DNA of 64,000 nt from assembly GCF_003594875.1 (NCBI RefSeq), contig NZ_QZEY01000011.1:124001-188000 (forward strand), written 5' to 3'. The notes beneath the pieces were generated by a model. It ran no database searches and was not told where the DNA came from. It was given only the letters and a program-made list of their open reading frames with translations. Below, in pieces: positions 1 to 7,926 of this stretch (positions are counted from its first letter, which is position 1; every line of letters begins with the position of its first letter). The DNA comes from Bailinhaonella thermotolerans (GTDB taxonomy: Bacteria; Actinomycetota; Actinomycetes; Streptosporangiales; Streptosporangiaceae). The position numbers and the translations under genes are program-made.

Positions 1-586
1 TTACGGCCTGGAACGGCTCCGGCCCGGCGTGTACGCCGAGCCCGGCCTGCCGCCGTACCAGCGAAGACGGGTGCCCGAGGTCGTCGAGCGGGCGAACCGG
101 CGGGTGCGCGACTTCTTCGGCGGGCGCAAGAGCTCCCCCGACGTCCTCGTGTGCCTGTCGGAGGACTGCTACCGCCGGATCGGCGGCGGCCGCGAACGCG
201 GCGTCGCCGTCCTCAACCGGTCGGTGATGCTGTCCCCGCGCGGCGTCGATCCCGTGATCGCCTCACACGAGCTGACCCACGTGGAACTCCACGCCCGTCT
301 CGGCGGCGCGGACGTCCCGCAGTGGTTCGACGAGGGCCTGGCCGTCCTGGTCAGCGGGGACCCCCGCTACCTCTCCCCCGCCGGCGGCCGCTGCCCGCCC
401 GGCTCCGGCCGGCCCCTGCCGGCCACGCTCGGGGACTGGCTGCGCGTGGCGTCGGCCGACCCCCGGCTGTACGGCGAGGCCGCCTGCCGGGTGAGCCGCT
501 GGGCGGAGGCCAACGGCGGGGAGCGGGCCGTGCGGGACCTTGTCGCGCGCCTGTCCGAGGGTGGGCCTCTTCCAGATATGTCTTGA
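1..586 (+). CDS. Zinc metallopeptidase-like protein (5' end outside window)
   Basis: The reading frame is open from base 2, so the gene starts upstream of the window; a GTG at 29 is in frame but the preceding codons look coding. The visible 185-residue part contains HELTH followed by a downstream Glu in WFDEGLA, the HExxH plus Glu arrangement of gluzincin peptidases (peptidase MA-like superfamily), in which the two His and the distal Glu bind zinc and the first Glu is the catalytic base. The rest is a helical tail without recognisable motifs. Substrate and localisation cannot be told because the N-terminus, and any signal peptide, is missing. The gene ends 110 bp before a small HTH gene and is probably a separate unit. 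The call rests on the motif alone. Confidence 0.7.
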   Translation, partial: YGLERLRPGVYAEPGLPPYQRRRVPEVVERANRRVRDFFGGRKSSPDVLVCLSEDCYRRIGGGRERGVAVLNRSVMLSPRGVDPVIASHELTHVELHARLGGADVPQWFDEGLAVLVSGDPRYLSPAGGRCPPGSGRPLPATLGDWLRVASADPRLYGEAACRVSRWAEANGGERAVRDLVARLSEGGPLPDMS

Positions 587-655
587 GTCTTCCGATTAAA
601 AAGATGTTCTAATTGAGGCCCTTTACTTTGTAGATCACCATATTTCCCGAAAAGA

Positions 656-673
656 CCGACATGGGCTTGTCGG
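656..673. promoter_or_regulatory. Short dyad upstream of the HTH gene
   Basis: CCGACA, six bases, then TGTCGG forms a perfect 6-bp dyad 24 bp before the start at 697. It lies in the only AT-rich stretch at this end of the window (587-660). A TAGCGT hexamer at 685-690 could be the -10 of a nearly leaderless transcript. A binding site for the small HTH protein is inferred from position only. Confidence 0.35.
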
Positions 674-696
674 GGTTTCCTCCCTAGCGTGGAGGC

Positions 697-999
697 ATGC
701 TTCTCAGCGTCCACGCGCTCGTGCCGCGTGTCGAGCGGCAGCATCGGCTGATCGAGGAACTCCGCGCCACCGCCCCCCGCCTCCTGAGCGCCGCCTCGCT
801 GGCCGAACGGCTCGGCGTCAGCGTCCGCACCGTCGAGCGCGACCTCGGCGACCTGCAGGAGGCGGGCGTGCCGGTGATCACGCGGCGGGGTCCCGGCGGC
901 GGCCACACGATCGACGCCCGCCCGGAGCCGCCGCCGCTGCGCCTCTCCCCCGGCGAGGCGGCCGCCCTGGACGCCCTCCGCGAGGGAGGCGCGCCGTGA
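697..999 (+). CDS. Small HTH-type (DeoR/WYL N-terminal) regulator
   Basis: A 100-residue protein with an HTH_11 winged helix at about residues 15-68, including LAERLGVSVRTVERDL and the wing motif GPGGGH. This is the DNA-binding half of DeoR/WYL-type regulators; the WYL sensor domain (about 200 further residues) is absent. It may be a genuine stand-alone HTH protein of the kind found ahead of small ABC-transporter operons, because its TGA overlaps the GTG of an ABC ATPase (GTGA at 996-999). GGAGG sits only one base before the ATG, so initiation may be leaderless. It presumably controlled the following ABC gene, which is now broken. Confidence 0.6.
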   Translation: MLLSVHALVPRVERQHRLIEELRATAPRLLSAASLAERLGVSVRTVERDLGDLQEAGVPVITRRGPGGGHTIDARPEPPPLRLSPGEAAALDALREGGAP

Positions 1000-1310
1000 T
1001 CGTCGTCGAGGGGCTCCGCAAGGCGTACGGCAGGGCCGTGGCGCTCGACGGGCTCGACCTGGAGGCGGCCGGGGGGACCGTCACGGGGCTGCTCGGGCCC
1101 AACGGCGCGGGCAAGACCACGCTGATCCGCTGCGCCGCGCCTCGCGCTGAGCGGCGCGACGGACCGGGGCCGGCCCGCCTTGACAGGCGATCACCGGCGG
1201 GCTTCAATGTCCGGGCGTGCCACGTGGCGCCGGCCAGAGAGCAGTGGGCCGGCCGGCGACCGGGTGAGCACGCGGACCCTAAGGAGCCAGCCATGATCGG
1301 TCTCGCCTGA
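996..1310 (+). pseudogene. Truncated ABC transporter ATP-binding protein
   Basis: The frame opens with a normal ABC ATPase N-terminus (MIVVEGLRKAYG) and a perfect Walker A, GPNGAGKTTL, at about residues 33-42. It then loses all similarity after LIRC (near base 1137). Q-loop, signature, Walker B and H-loop are all missing, and the remaining 55 codons are Arg/Pro-rich read-through to a TGA at 1310. A complete ATPase needs about 220-300 residues, so this is a 3'-deleted relic. It is coupled by a 4-nt overlap to the HTH gene, so an HTH-ABC operon existed here and was cut. No permease remnant is visible downstream. Confidence 0.75.
1180..1310 (+). promoter_or_regulatory. TTGACA promoter-like site and Shine-Dalgarno with 5-codon ORF
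   Basis: Inside the decayed ABC region there is TTGACA (1180-1185), 17 bases, then TTCAAT (1203-1208), a -35/-10-like pair with a weak -10. Further on, AAGGAG stands seven bases before an ATG at 1292 that opens MIGLA and stops. This may be the relic start of a deleted gene, or a leader peptide for the gene at 1518. The other bases between 1140 and 1517 show nothing recognisable. Confidence 0.3.
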
Positions 1311-1517
1311 TCCTCGCCTGAGCCCGCCGCGCCTTCCGCGCCGCCCGTCGCTCACCGCTCACCGTCACGCGGCTCCCCCGTCCTGCGGGACTCCCGTCCG
1401 GCCCCGGCGCCCCGCCGTACCCCGCGACGCCGTCCACCACGCGCCGTCCGTCGCGCCGCGGCCCGCGCCGCGCGTGCCGTACCGCCGTGCACCGCCGTAC
1501 GCCAGGGAGCCGCGGCC

Positions 1518-2453
1518 ATGTCATCGCCGCCACACGCCTTGGAGTTTCGAAACCGCATGTCCTTCAACCAGTCCGTCATCGAGGAGTTCCGCGCCAACGC
1601 CGGCCGGGTCGGGGGCCCCTTCGAGGGGGGTGACCTGCTGCTGCTGACCACCACCGGGGCCCGCTCGGGCCGGCCGCACACCGTCCCCCTGGGGTACGTC
1701 CGCGACGGCGGCCGCCTGCTGGTCGTCGGGTCCGCCGGGGGTTCCCCGCGCCACCCCGCCTGGTACCACAACCTGCTCGCCGCTCCCTCCGTCCACGTCG
1801 AGGTGCCCGGCGACGCGGGGATCGAGGAGTTCGACACGGTCGCCGTGCCCGCCGAGGGGGAGCTGCGCGAGCGGCTGTTCGCGCGGGTCGTGGCCGCCGC
1901 GCCGGGGTACGCCGACTACCAGGCCAAGGTCGATCGGCCGCTGCCGGTGGTCGTCCTGGAACGGCCCGGGCCCGTCGAGGTCCCGGAGGGGTTCACCGGC
2001 CTGGCCGCCAAGCTCGTCGAGGTCCACGCGTGGCTGCGCGCCCAGCTCGCGAACGTGCGGACCGAGGCCGAGGCGTACTTCGCCGCCCGCGCCGCCGACC
2101 CAGGGCCCGCCGCTCCCCCGCCGCTCGGGATGCAGCTCCGGCAGCACTGCCTGGCGTTCTGCCAGTTCCTCCACTTCCACCACACGGCCGAGGACGGGTT
2201 CGTGTTCCCCGCGCTCGGGGAGCGATACCCGCACCTGGCCGGGCCGCTGGAGCGGCTGCGCGCCGAGCACGAGGCGATCGCGCGCGTCCAGGGCGAGCTG
2301 ACCGCCCTCATCGCGGACCTGCCCGGGGCCGAGCCCGCCCGGTTCCACGCGGAGCTGGACCGGCTGTCGGAGGAGCTGATCGCCCACCTGGAGTACGAGG
2401 AGCGGTCGCTGCTCCCGGCCCTGTCGGAGATCACCTTCCCGCCCGCCGGGTGA
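1518..2453 (+). CDS. Deazaflavin-dependent nitroreductase-family protein fused to a hemerythrin HHE domain
   Basis: Residues about 14-155 form the F420-dependent nitroreductase/quinone reductase (Ddn-like) split-barrel domain: LLLLTTTGARSGR, then TVPLGYV, and HPAWYHNLLA are its usual landmarks. Residues about 160-311 are a hemerythrin/HHE four-helix bundle with the expected metal-ligand pattern (QHCLAF, HFHHTAEDGFVFP, LRAEHEAI, HLEYEERSLLP), which binds a di-iron centre in this family. The fusion suggests a redox enzyme that uses F420H2 with an oxygen- or NO-sensing di-iron module; that role is inference. AGGGAG lies nine bases before the ATG at 1518. An ATG at 1557 (MSFNQSV), where family members usually begin, is the alternative. 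The gene ends at a strong bidirectional hairpin. Confidence 0.8.
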   Translation: MSSPPHALEFRNRMSFNQSVIEEFRANAGRVGGPFEGGDLLLLTTTGARSGRPHTVPLGYVRDGGRLLVVGSAGGSPRHPAWYHNLLAAPSVHVEVPGDAGIEEFDTVAVPAEGELRERLFARVVAAAPGYADYQAKVDRPLPVVVLERPGPVEVPEGFTGLAAKLVEVHAWLRAQLANVRTEAEAYFAARAADPGPAAPPPLGMQLRQHCLAFCQFLHFHHTAEDGFVFPALGERYPHLAGPLERLRAEHEAIARVQGELTALIADLPGAEPARFHAELDRLSEELIAHLEYEERSLLPALSEITFPPAG

Positions 2454-2458
2454 GCCGC

Positions 2459-2501
2459 CACGCCCCGCCGTACCCGGTCCTGCCCGGTACGGCGGGGCGT
2501 G
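2459..2501. terminator. Bidirectional hairpin terminator
   Basis: Perfect 16-bp arms (CACGCCCCGCCGTACC and its complement) around an 11-base loop, between the convergent genes ending at 2453 and 2533. There is no T-run, as is usual in high-GC actinobacteria. Confidence 0.75.
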
Positions 2502-2532
2502 CGGCGCGGGACGTCAGCCGGGCTCGGCGTGC

Positions 2533-3327
2533 TCAGCGCGCCCCGGCGGTCCGCTCGGCGAGGAAGTCCTCCCAGGTGAGGCGGCCGACGGCGTGCTCGG
2601 GGGCGAGGTTGGCGCCCTCCCGGAAGGCGGCCGCGGCCCGGCCCGGGGTCCGCATGTTCACGAGCAGCCGGCGCTTGCCCACCGCCCGCAGGTAGTCGCG
2701 GGCGAGCCGCTCCATCGGGTAGACGCGGGGCCCGGCGATGTCGGGCACGAGCCCGGCCGGCTCGCCGAGGGCCAGCTCCGCGAGCCGGGTGGCGACCTCG
2801 CGGGAGTCGATCGGCTGGAACCTGACGCCGGCCCAGAGCGGCATGACCGGCATCTTGGCCATCGGCTCCATGAGGGCCCAGACCCACTCGTGGAACTGGC
2901 TGGCGCGCAGCGTCGTCCACGGCAGCCCGGAGCCCTCGACGATCCTCTCGGCGGCGAGCTTGGCGGCGAAGTAGCCGAACATCGCGCGGTCGACGCCGCT
3001 GACGACGGGCACGCGGTCGGCGCCCACGACCGAGATGTAGACGAGGTGCGGGCGCTCGCCGCCCCGGACGGCGGCCCCGACCAGGTGCCGGGCCTTGTCC
3101 TCGTCGCCCTTGGCGCTGCCGGCGCAGTGCACGATCGTCGCGGCCCCCGCCACGGCCGCGTCGAGGCCCTCCCCGGTGGAGACGTCGCCGGTGACGTACT
3201 CGACGCCGTTCTCCGGCTCGCGGGCGCTCCGGGTGAGCACGCGCACGGTGTGGCCCGCGTCGCGCAGGAGCGGCACCACCTTCGTGCCGAGGGTGCCGGT
3301 GCCGCCGGTGACCAGGATCGTGGTCAT
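2533..3327 (-). CDS. NAD(P)H-binding SDR-like (NmrA type) protein
   Basis: A 264-residue atypical short-chain dehydrogenase/NmrA-like protein. The N-terminal dinucleotide-binding motif is VTGGTGTLGTKVV (Gly-rich loop at about residues 7-14), followed by LTRSAREP, which would contact the 2'-phosphate of NADP, and the strand TIVHCAG. The classical Tyr-x-x-x-Lys is not obvious, as in NmrA-like sensors and epimerase-like proteins. It lies 51 bp downstream of an FAD oxidoreductase gene on the same strand and is probably co-transcribed with it. The start is an ATG with AGGAG about six bases upstream. Substrate unknown. Confidence 0.75.
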   Translation of the reverse strand: MTTILVTGGTGTLGTKVVPLLRDAGHTVRVLTRSAREPENGVEYVTGDVSTGEGLDAAVAGAATIVHCAGSAKGDEDKARHLVGAAVRGGERPHLVYISVVGADRVPVVSGVDRAMFGYFAAKLAAERIVEGSGLPWTTLRASQFHEWVWALMEPMAKMPVMPLWAGVRFQPIDSREVATRLAELALGEPAGLVPDIAGPRVYPMERLARDYLRAVGKRRLLVNMRTPGRAAAAFREGANLAPEHAVGRLTWEDFLAERTAGAR

Positions 3328-3378
3328 GTCCTTCTCCTGTTCGGATCGTTCTCTGGAAGTCGAATGGGTGCGCCGGCC

Positions 3379-4755
3379 TCAGCCGAGGACCGGGAAGTTG
3401 GCGCGGAAGACGCGCTGGGGGTCGCGGGCCTTCTTGATCTCGCGCAGCCGGGCCAGCGTCTCGGCGGGGAACGCCTGCGCGGCGTCCTCGCCCGGCGCCA
3501 GGAACGTGTACGGCTTGCGCCCGGCGACCGCCCCGCCCAGCGCCGCGACCAGCGCGGCCTGGCGGGCGCGCGCCTCGCCGGCCTGGCGCGGCAGCCGCAG
3601 CCCGAGCAGGTAGAGCAGGTACGGCTCGGCCAGCGGGCCGCCCGCGCCGCCCACGGGGTCCGGCTCGGCCAGGGCCCCGCCCAGGTGGCGGACCTGGACG
3701 TTCAGCAGCGGCGCGGTCTCCCCGCCGCCGAGCGCGGCCAGCGCCCGGTCGTCCAGGCCGGTCAGCAGCTCCGCCCGGGCCAGCATCGGGCTGGGTTCCA
3801 CCGGCTCGCCCGCGATGGCCCCCAGGCCGGCGACGCCGATCGGCCGGCGGCTGTCGGACAGGACGCCGCCGATCCGGTCGAAGGGGGCCAGCAGCGCGCG
3901 GGCCCGCCCGGCGTCGCCGAGGTGGGTCACGTCCACGGCGACGAGCGGCGGGGCGGGCGCCGGCGGCCGCAGCCGGTTCACCCACACCGACAACGAGCGC
4001 GGGGCGACCGCCGTGACCTCGCGGAACGCCTCGAAGACCGCCGGGGCGCGGTCCCCCGGCCACACGACGCGCCCGCCGTACAGCCCGGCGATCGGGTGCA
4101 GGTCCAGCTCGACGGAGGTGACCACGGCGAAGTCCCCGCCGCCGCCGCGCAGCGCCCAGAACAGGTCGGGGTCGGACCCGGCGGTCACCCGGACCGGCTC
4201 GCCGGAGGCGTCCACCACGTCGAAGGCGCGCACGGAGCCGGCGGCCAGGCCGTACCGCCGGCCGAACCACGGCACCCCGCCGCCCAGGACGAACCCGGTC
4301 ACGCTGACCGCCGGGGAGCTCCCGGCCAGTCCGGTCAGGCCGTGCCGCCCGGCCTCGGCCAGCACCGGGCCCCACCGGGCCCCGGCCCCCACGCGGGCGA
4401 TCCGCCGCGCGGGATCGACCTCGACCCGGTCCAGGCGGGCCGTCCGCAGCAGGATCACGCCCTCGGCGTCGCCGGAGGCGCCGTGCCCGGACGGCTGGGC
4501 GGTGACGGTCAGCCCGGCGGCGCGGGCGTAGCGCACCAGGGCGGCGACGTCGGCCTCGTCCTCGGCGTCCACCACGGCGGCGACCGGCTGCCGCACGCCC
4601 ACCGCCCAGGGGGCGGCGGCCTCCGCGAACCCGGCGTCGCCGGGGAACAGCACGCGGCCGGTGACGGCGCGGCCCAGATCGGCGTAGCTCAACGCGAACT
4701 CCTCATCGCTCGGCCGGGGGCGGGGGTCGCCCGCGGCCCCGGCGGATGAGTTCAT
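3379..4755 (-). CDS. FAD-binding PCMH-type (berberine-bridge-like) oxidoreductase
   Basis: A 458-residue flavoprotein of the BBE/6-hydroxynicotine oxidase type. The PCMH FAD-binding domain spans about residues 50-225 (QPVAAVVDAEDEADVAALV, then SGHGASG). Its His is the expected 8-alpha-histidyl attachment point, and LGGG with WALRGGGGDFAVVT completes the site. The second covalent Cys of bicovalent family members is not in the usual place (GLAGSSPAVSV instead), so monocovalent flavin is predicted. The BBE C-terminal motif DPQRVFRANFPV is present. No signal peptide, so probably cytoplasmic. It is first gene of a two-gene operon with the NmrA-like protein. Substrate not predictable. Confidence 0.8.
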   Translation of the reverse strand: MNSSAGAAGDPRPRPSDEEFALSYADLGRAVTGRVLFPGDAGFAEAAAPWAVGVRQPVAAVVDAEDEADVAALVRYARAAGLTVTAQPSGHGASGDAEGVILLRTARLDRVEVDPARRIARVGAGARWGPVLAEAGRHGLTGLAGSSPAVSVTGFVLGGGVPWFGRRYGLAAGSVRAFDVVDASGEPVRVTAGSDPDLFWALRGGGGDFAVVTSVELDLHPIAGLYGGRVVWPGDRAPAVFEAFREVTAVAPRSLSVWVNRLRPPAPAPPLVAVDVTHLGDAGRARALLAPFDRIGGVLSDSRRPIGVAGLGAIAGEPVEPSPMLARAELLTGLDDRALAALGGGETAPLLNVQVRHLGGALAEPDPVGGAGGPLAEPYLLYLLGLRLPRQAGEARARQAALVAALGGAVAGRKPYTFLAPGEDAAQAFPAETLARLREIKKARDPQRVFRANFPVLG

Positions 4756-4862
4756 CGTCGGGGGCGGTGTTGATAGGACCGCGATGCGTCCGCGATGCGC
4801 CGCCCATCCGCCCCGGCGGGCGACCTTCCGCCCCGCCGCGCCGGGCGACGCTTCCGCCCTGG

Positions 4863-7736
4863 TCAGCGGGTCGCGGCCAGGCCCTCCTCGGCGCGGGCGC
4901 GCTCGTCGCGGTAGCCCAGCTCGGCGGCCAGGCCGAGGGCGGCGGTGTGCAGGCGCGCGGCCTCGCCGGTCTCGCCCAGGGCGCGCGCGGCCTCGGCCAG
5001 GCCGTTGAGCGCGCGGGCCTCGCCGCGCCGGTAGCCGAAGCGGCGGTAGAGCTCCAAGGCCGCGCGGTGGCTCCGGCGGGCCTCCTCCGGAGAGCCCTGG
5101 CGCAGCAGCGCCACGCCCAGGTTGTCCAGCGCGTCGGCCTCCCCGCCCCGGCTGCCGATCGCCCGGAACAGCTCCAGGGCGTCGCGGTGCAGGGCGGCGG
5201 CCTCGCCGGGACGGCCCAGCCGGAGGCGCACCACGCCGAGGTAATCCAGGGTCACCGCCTCGCCGAACCGGTCGCCCAGGTCCCGGAACAGCTCCAGCGC
5301 GCGCCGGTTCGCGGCCAGGGCCTCCTCACCCGTGCCCGTCCGGCCCAGGCCGACCAGCGCGCGGGCCTCGCCGCCCCGGTCGCCCGCCGTACGGCAGGCC
5401 GTCAGCGCCCGCCCGAAGTGGTCGCGGGCCAGGTCGTGGTCGCCGCGCACCTGGTGCACCCAGCCCAGGTCGGTCAGCGCCCGGCCCGCGCCCGCCGGGT
5501 CCTCGCGGCGCTCCGCGTCGGCCAGGGCGCCGCCGTACAGGAGCAGGGCGTCGTCGTGGTGGGCGTGGTCGTACAGGTACCGGTAGAGGGTGGTGGCCAG
5601 GGGGCCGATGTGGGCGGGGGCCCGGGGGTCGCCGGCGGCGTGCAGGGCGGCGGCGACGAGGTTCCCGCGTTCGGCGTCCAGCCAGGCCAGCGCGCCGGCG
5701 GGGGTGGCGAAGGCCGGGCCGGGGACCGCCGGGGGCGCGACACGGGGGCGGCGGTGGGCGCTGTCGGGGTAGAGCACGTCCATCGCGGCCGAGGCGGCGG
5801 CCAGGTGGTGGCCGAGGAGGCGGTCCAGCGCCCCGCGCCTGGCCTCGGCCGGCTCCTCGGCGGCGGCCGTCTCCTGGGCGTACCGGCGCAGCAGGTCGTG
5901 GAAGCGGTACCGGCCCGGCTCGTGCTGCTGGAGCATGTGCACGTCGAGCAGGTCCTCCAGCAGGTCCTCGGCCTCGGCGGCGTCCAGGCCGGCGAGCGCG
6001 GCGGCGGCGCCGGGCTCGACGTCGCGGCCCGGGTGCAGGCCGAGGAGCCGGAACAGGCGCCGGTGGCCGGGGTCGAGCTGGTGGTACGACAGGGTGAACG
6101 CGGCCGCGACGCCCCGCTCGGCGGTGGCCAGCTCGGGCAGCCTGCGGCGCTCGTCGCGCAGGCGGCCGGCGAGGTAGGCCACCGTCCAGCGGGGGCGGTG
6201 CCGCAGCCGGGCGGCGGCGATGCGCACGGCCAGCGGCAGGAACCCGCACAGCAGCAGCACCTCGGCCACCGCGGCGGGCTCGGCCTCGGCGCGCTCCCCC
6301 ACGATGCCGGTGAACAGGGCGGTGGCGTGGCGGCGGGGCAGCACCTCCATCGACAGGGCGTGCGCGGCGTCCAGGTCGGCCAGCCGCCGCCGGCTGGTGA
6401 CCAGCACCAGGCCGCCGGACGCGCCGGGCAGCAGCGGGCGCACCTGGGCGGCGTCGGCGGCGTTGTCCAGCACGATCAGCACGCGGCGTCCCGCGAGCGT
6501 GCCCCGCCACAGCTCCTCCCTGGCCGCGGCCTGGGCCGGGATGGCCTCGGCCGGCACGCCGAGCTGGCGCAGCAGGACCTCCAGCGCCTCGCCCGGCTCC
6601 AGCGGGGCGTGCCCGGCGGTGTGCGCGCGCAGGTCGACGAAGAGCGCCCCGCCGGGGAAGCGCGGGGCCAGCCGGTGCGCGGCGTGCACGGCCAGCGCGG
6701 TCTTGCCGATCCCGGCCATGCCGTCGATCGCCACCACCCGCACCGCGTCGTCCCGCTCCGGCAGCAGCCGTTCGAGCAGGTCCAGCTCGTCGTCGCGGCC
6801 GGAGAAGTCGGCGATGTCGTACGGCAGGAACGCGGCCCCCGCCGTACCTGGCGCGGGCGGGGGCTCCGGCGCGGCCTCCCCCGCCGGGAGCGGCCCCGCG
6901 GACGCGGGTCCGACCGGCGCGGGTCCGACCGGCGCGGGTCCGACCGGCGCGGGTCCGACCGGCGCGGGTCCGACCGGCGCGGGTCCGGCGGGCGCGGGGG
7001 CCGGGGGCACGGGCACGGGGCCGGTCAGGATGGCCTTCGCCAGCGCGTCGAAGGCCGGGGTGGGGTCCAGGCCCTGCTCCTCGGCGAGGCGGGCACGGTA
7101 CTCCCGGGCCACGGCCAGGGCGTCGGCCTGGCGGCCGGCGTGGTGCAGGGCGGTCATCAGGTGCCGGGCCAGGCGTTCCCGCAGCGGGTGGGCGGCCAGT
7201 TCCGCCGACAGCTCGGCGATCAGGTCCTCGTGCCGTCCCGCGGCCAGCTCCAGCTCGGCCAGGTGCTCCAGCGCGGCCAGCCGCCGGTCCTCCAGCCGCG
7301 CGCGGGCGCTCTCGACGTAGTCGGCGTTCACGCCGCTGAAGGCCGGGCCGCGCCACAGCGCCAGGGCCTCCCGCAGCCGCCGTACGGCCTGGGCCGGGGC
7401 CGTCTCGGACCGCGCCGCCGAGACGAGCGCGGTGAACTCGGCCAGGTCGAGGCGCCCGGGCTCGATCACGTATCCGGCGGGGCGGGTGCGCAGGGTCTCC
7501 TCCGCCCCGGCCGCGCGGAGCACCCGCCGGATCGCGGTGACGGCGGCGTGGATCTGGGCGCGCGCGGTGTCGGGCGGGGCCGCTCCCCACATGGCGTCGG
7601 CCAGGCGCTCGTGGCTCAGCGTGGTCCCGGCGTGCAGCAGCAGGTACCCCAGCAGGGCGCGGTGGCGCGGGGCCAGGCCCGGCAGGCTCACGCCGCCGGC
7701 GGACACCTCCACCGGCCCCAGCACCGTGAACCGCAT
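4863..7736 (-). CDS. AfsR/SARP-family regulator (winged helix, BTAD, NB-ARC, TPR)
   Basis: A 957-residue multidomain transcriptional activator. In order: OmpR-type winged helix (residues 1-90, starting MRFTVLGPVEV), bacterial transcriptional activation domain (about 95-240), a low-complexity Pro-Ala-Pro-Val-Gly linker (about 250-300), an NB-ARC ATPase (about 305-560; P-loop GMAGIGKTALAVHAA, Walker-B-like VLIVLDNAA, then TSRRRLADLD), and a TPR array at the C-terminus (about 700-950). AfsR-type proteins integrate nucleotide and protein signals to switch on secondary metabolism. ATG 7736 is preferred over the in-frame GTG at 7751 because GGAGG lies four bases before it. The target is unknown: nearest neighbours are a divergent hydrolase and the FAD-enzyme operon, and the NRPS cluster is 47 kb away. 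Confidence 0.88.
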   Translation of the reverse strand: MRFTVLGPVEVSAGGVSLPGLAPRHRALLGYLLLHAGTTLSHERLADAMWGAAPPDTARAQIHAAVTAIRRVLRAAGAEETLRTRPAGYVIEPGRLDLAEFTALVSAARSETAPAQAVRRLREALALWRGPAFSGVNADYVESARARLEDRRLAALEHLAELELAAGRHEDLIAELSAELAAHPLRERLARHLMTALHHAGRQADALAVAREYRARLAEEQGLDPTPAFDALAKAILTGPVPVPPAPAPAGPAPVGPAPVGPAPVGPAPVGPAPVGPASAGPLPAGEAAPEPPPAPGTAGAAFLPYDIADFSGRDDELDLLERLLPERDDAVRVVAIDGMAGIGKTALAVHAAHRLAPRFPGGALFVDLRAHTAGHAPLEPGEALEVLLRQLGVPAEAIPAQAAAREELWRGTLAGRRVLIVLDNAADAAQVRPLLPGASGGLVLVTSRRRLADLDAAHALSMEVLPRRHATALFTGIVGERAEAEPAAVAEVLLLCGFLPLAVRIAAARLRHRPRWTVAYLAGRLRDERRRLPELATAERGVAAAFTLSYHQLDPGHRRLFRLLGLHPGRDVEPGAAAALAGLDAAEAEDLLEDLLDVHMLQQHEPGRYRFHDLLRRYAQETAAAEEPAEARRGALDRLLGHHLAAASAAMDVLYPDSAHRRPRVAPPAVPGPAFATPAGALAWLDAERGNLVAAALHAAGDPRAPAHIGPLATTLYRYLYDHAHHDDALLLYGGALADAERREDPAGAGRALTDLGWVHQVRGDHDLARDHFGRALTACRTAGDRGGEARALVGLGRTGTGEEALAANRRALELFRDLGDRFGEAVTLDYLGVVRLRLGRPGEAAALHRDALELFRAIGSRGGEADALDNLGVALLRQGSPEEARRSHRAALELYRRFGYRRGEARALNGLAEAARALGETGEAARLHTAALGLAAELGYRDERARAEEGLAATR
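6901..6987. repeat. 15-bp tandem repeat inside the AfsR-like gene
   Basis: About six near-perfect copies of a 15-bp unit (GCGGGTCCGACCGGC on the plus strand) encode repeated Pro-Ala-Pro-Val-Gly in the linker between the activation domain and the NB-ARC domain. Copy number is likely to vary between strains. Confidence 0.85.
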
Positions 7737-7791
7737 GTCTCCTCCCGGCACCCGACTTTTGTAGCAGTAAGCGCCTCGATGCGGTATTCAC

Positions 7792-7821
7792 CACCCCAAC
7801 CGGCCCATCTGGGGTGTTTTT
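7792..7821 (+). terminator. Intrinsic terminator with T-run in the leader of the hydrolase gene
   Basis: CACCCCA, 11 bases, TGGGGTG, then TTTTT: a textbook rho-independent terminator reading rightward, about 105 bp before the gene at 7927. A second small hairpin (TTGCCG aag CGGCAA, 7820-7834) follows at once. It either blocks leftover transcription entering from the SARP side or forms an attenuator in the hydrolase leader. Confidence 0.6.
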
Positions 7822-7926
7822 GCCGAAGCGGCAAAGCGGCTCACGGCGGCGGGGCCGTACGGCCGAGGACGGGACGGAAAGGCGCCGCCCGCGAACGGGG
7901 GCGGCGCGCGAGACGTGGGGGCTCTG

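Noticed and set aside
1916-4375. Long minus-strand frame across the fusion protein and the FAD enzyme region
   Set aside because: It is Arg/Gly/Pro-rich shadow of genes at 2533 and 3379 in another frame and crosses the terminator at 2459-2501.
7100-7751. CRISPR-like repetition around the SARP gene (6901-6987)
   Set aside because: Units are 15 bp, directly adjacent, without spacers, and encode a linker in frame.
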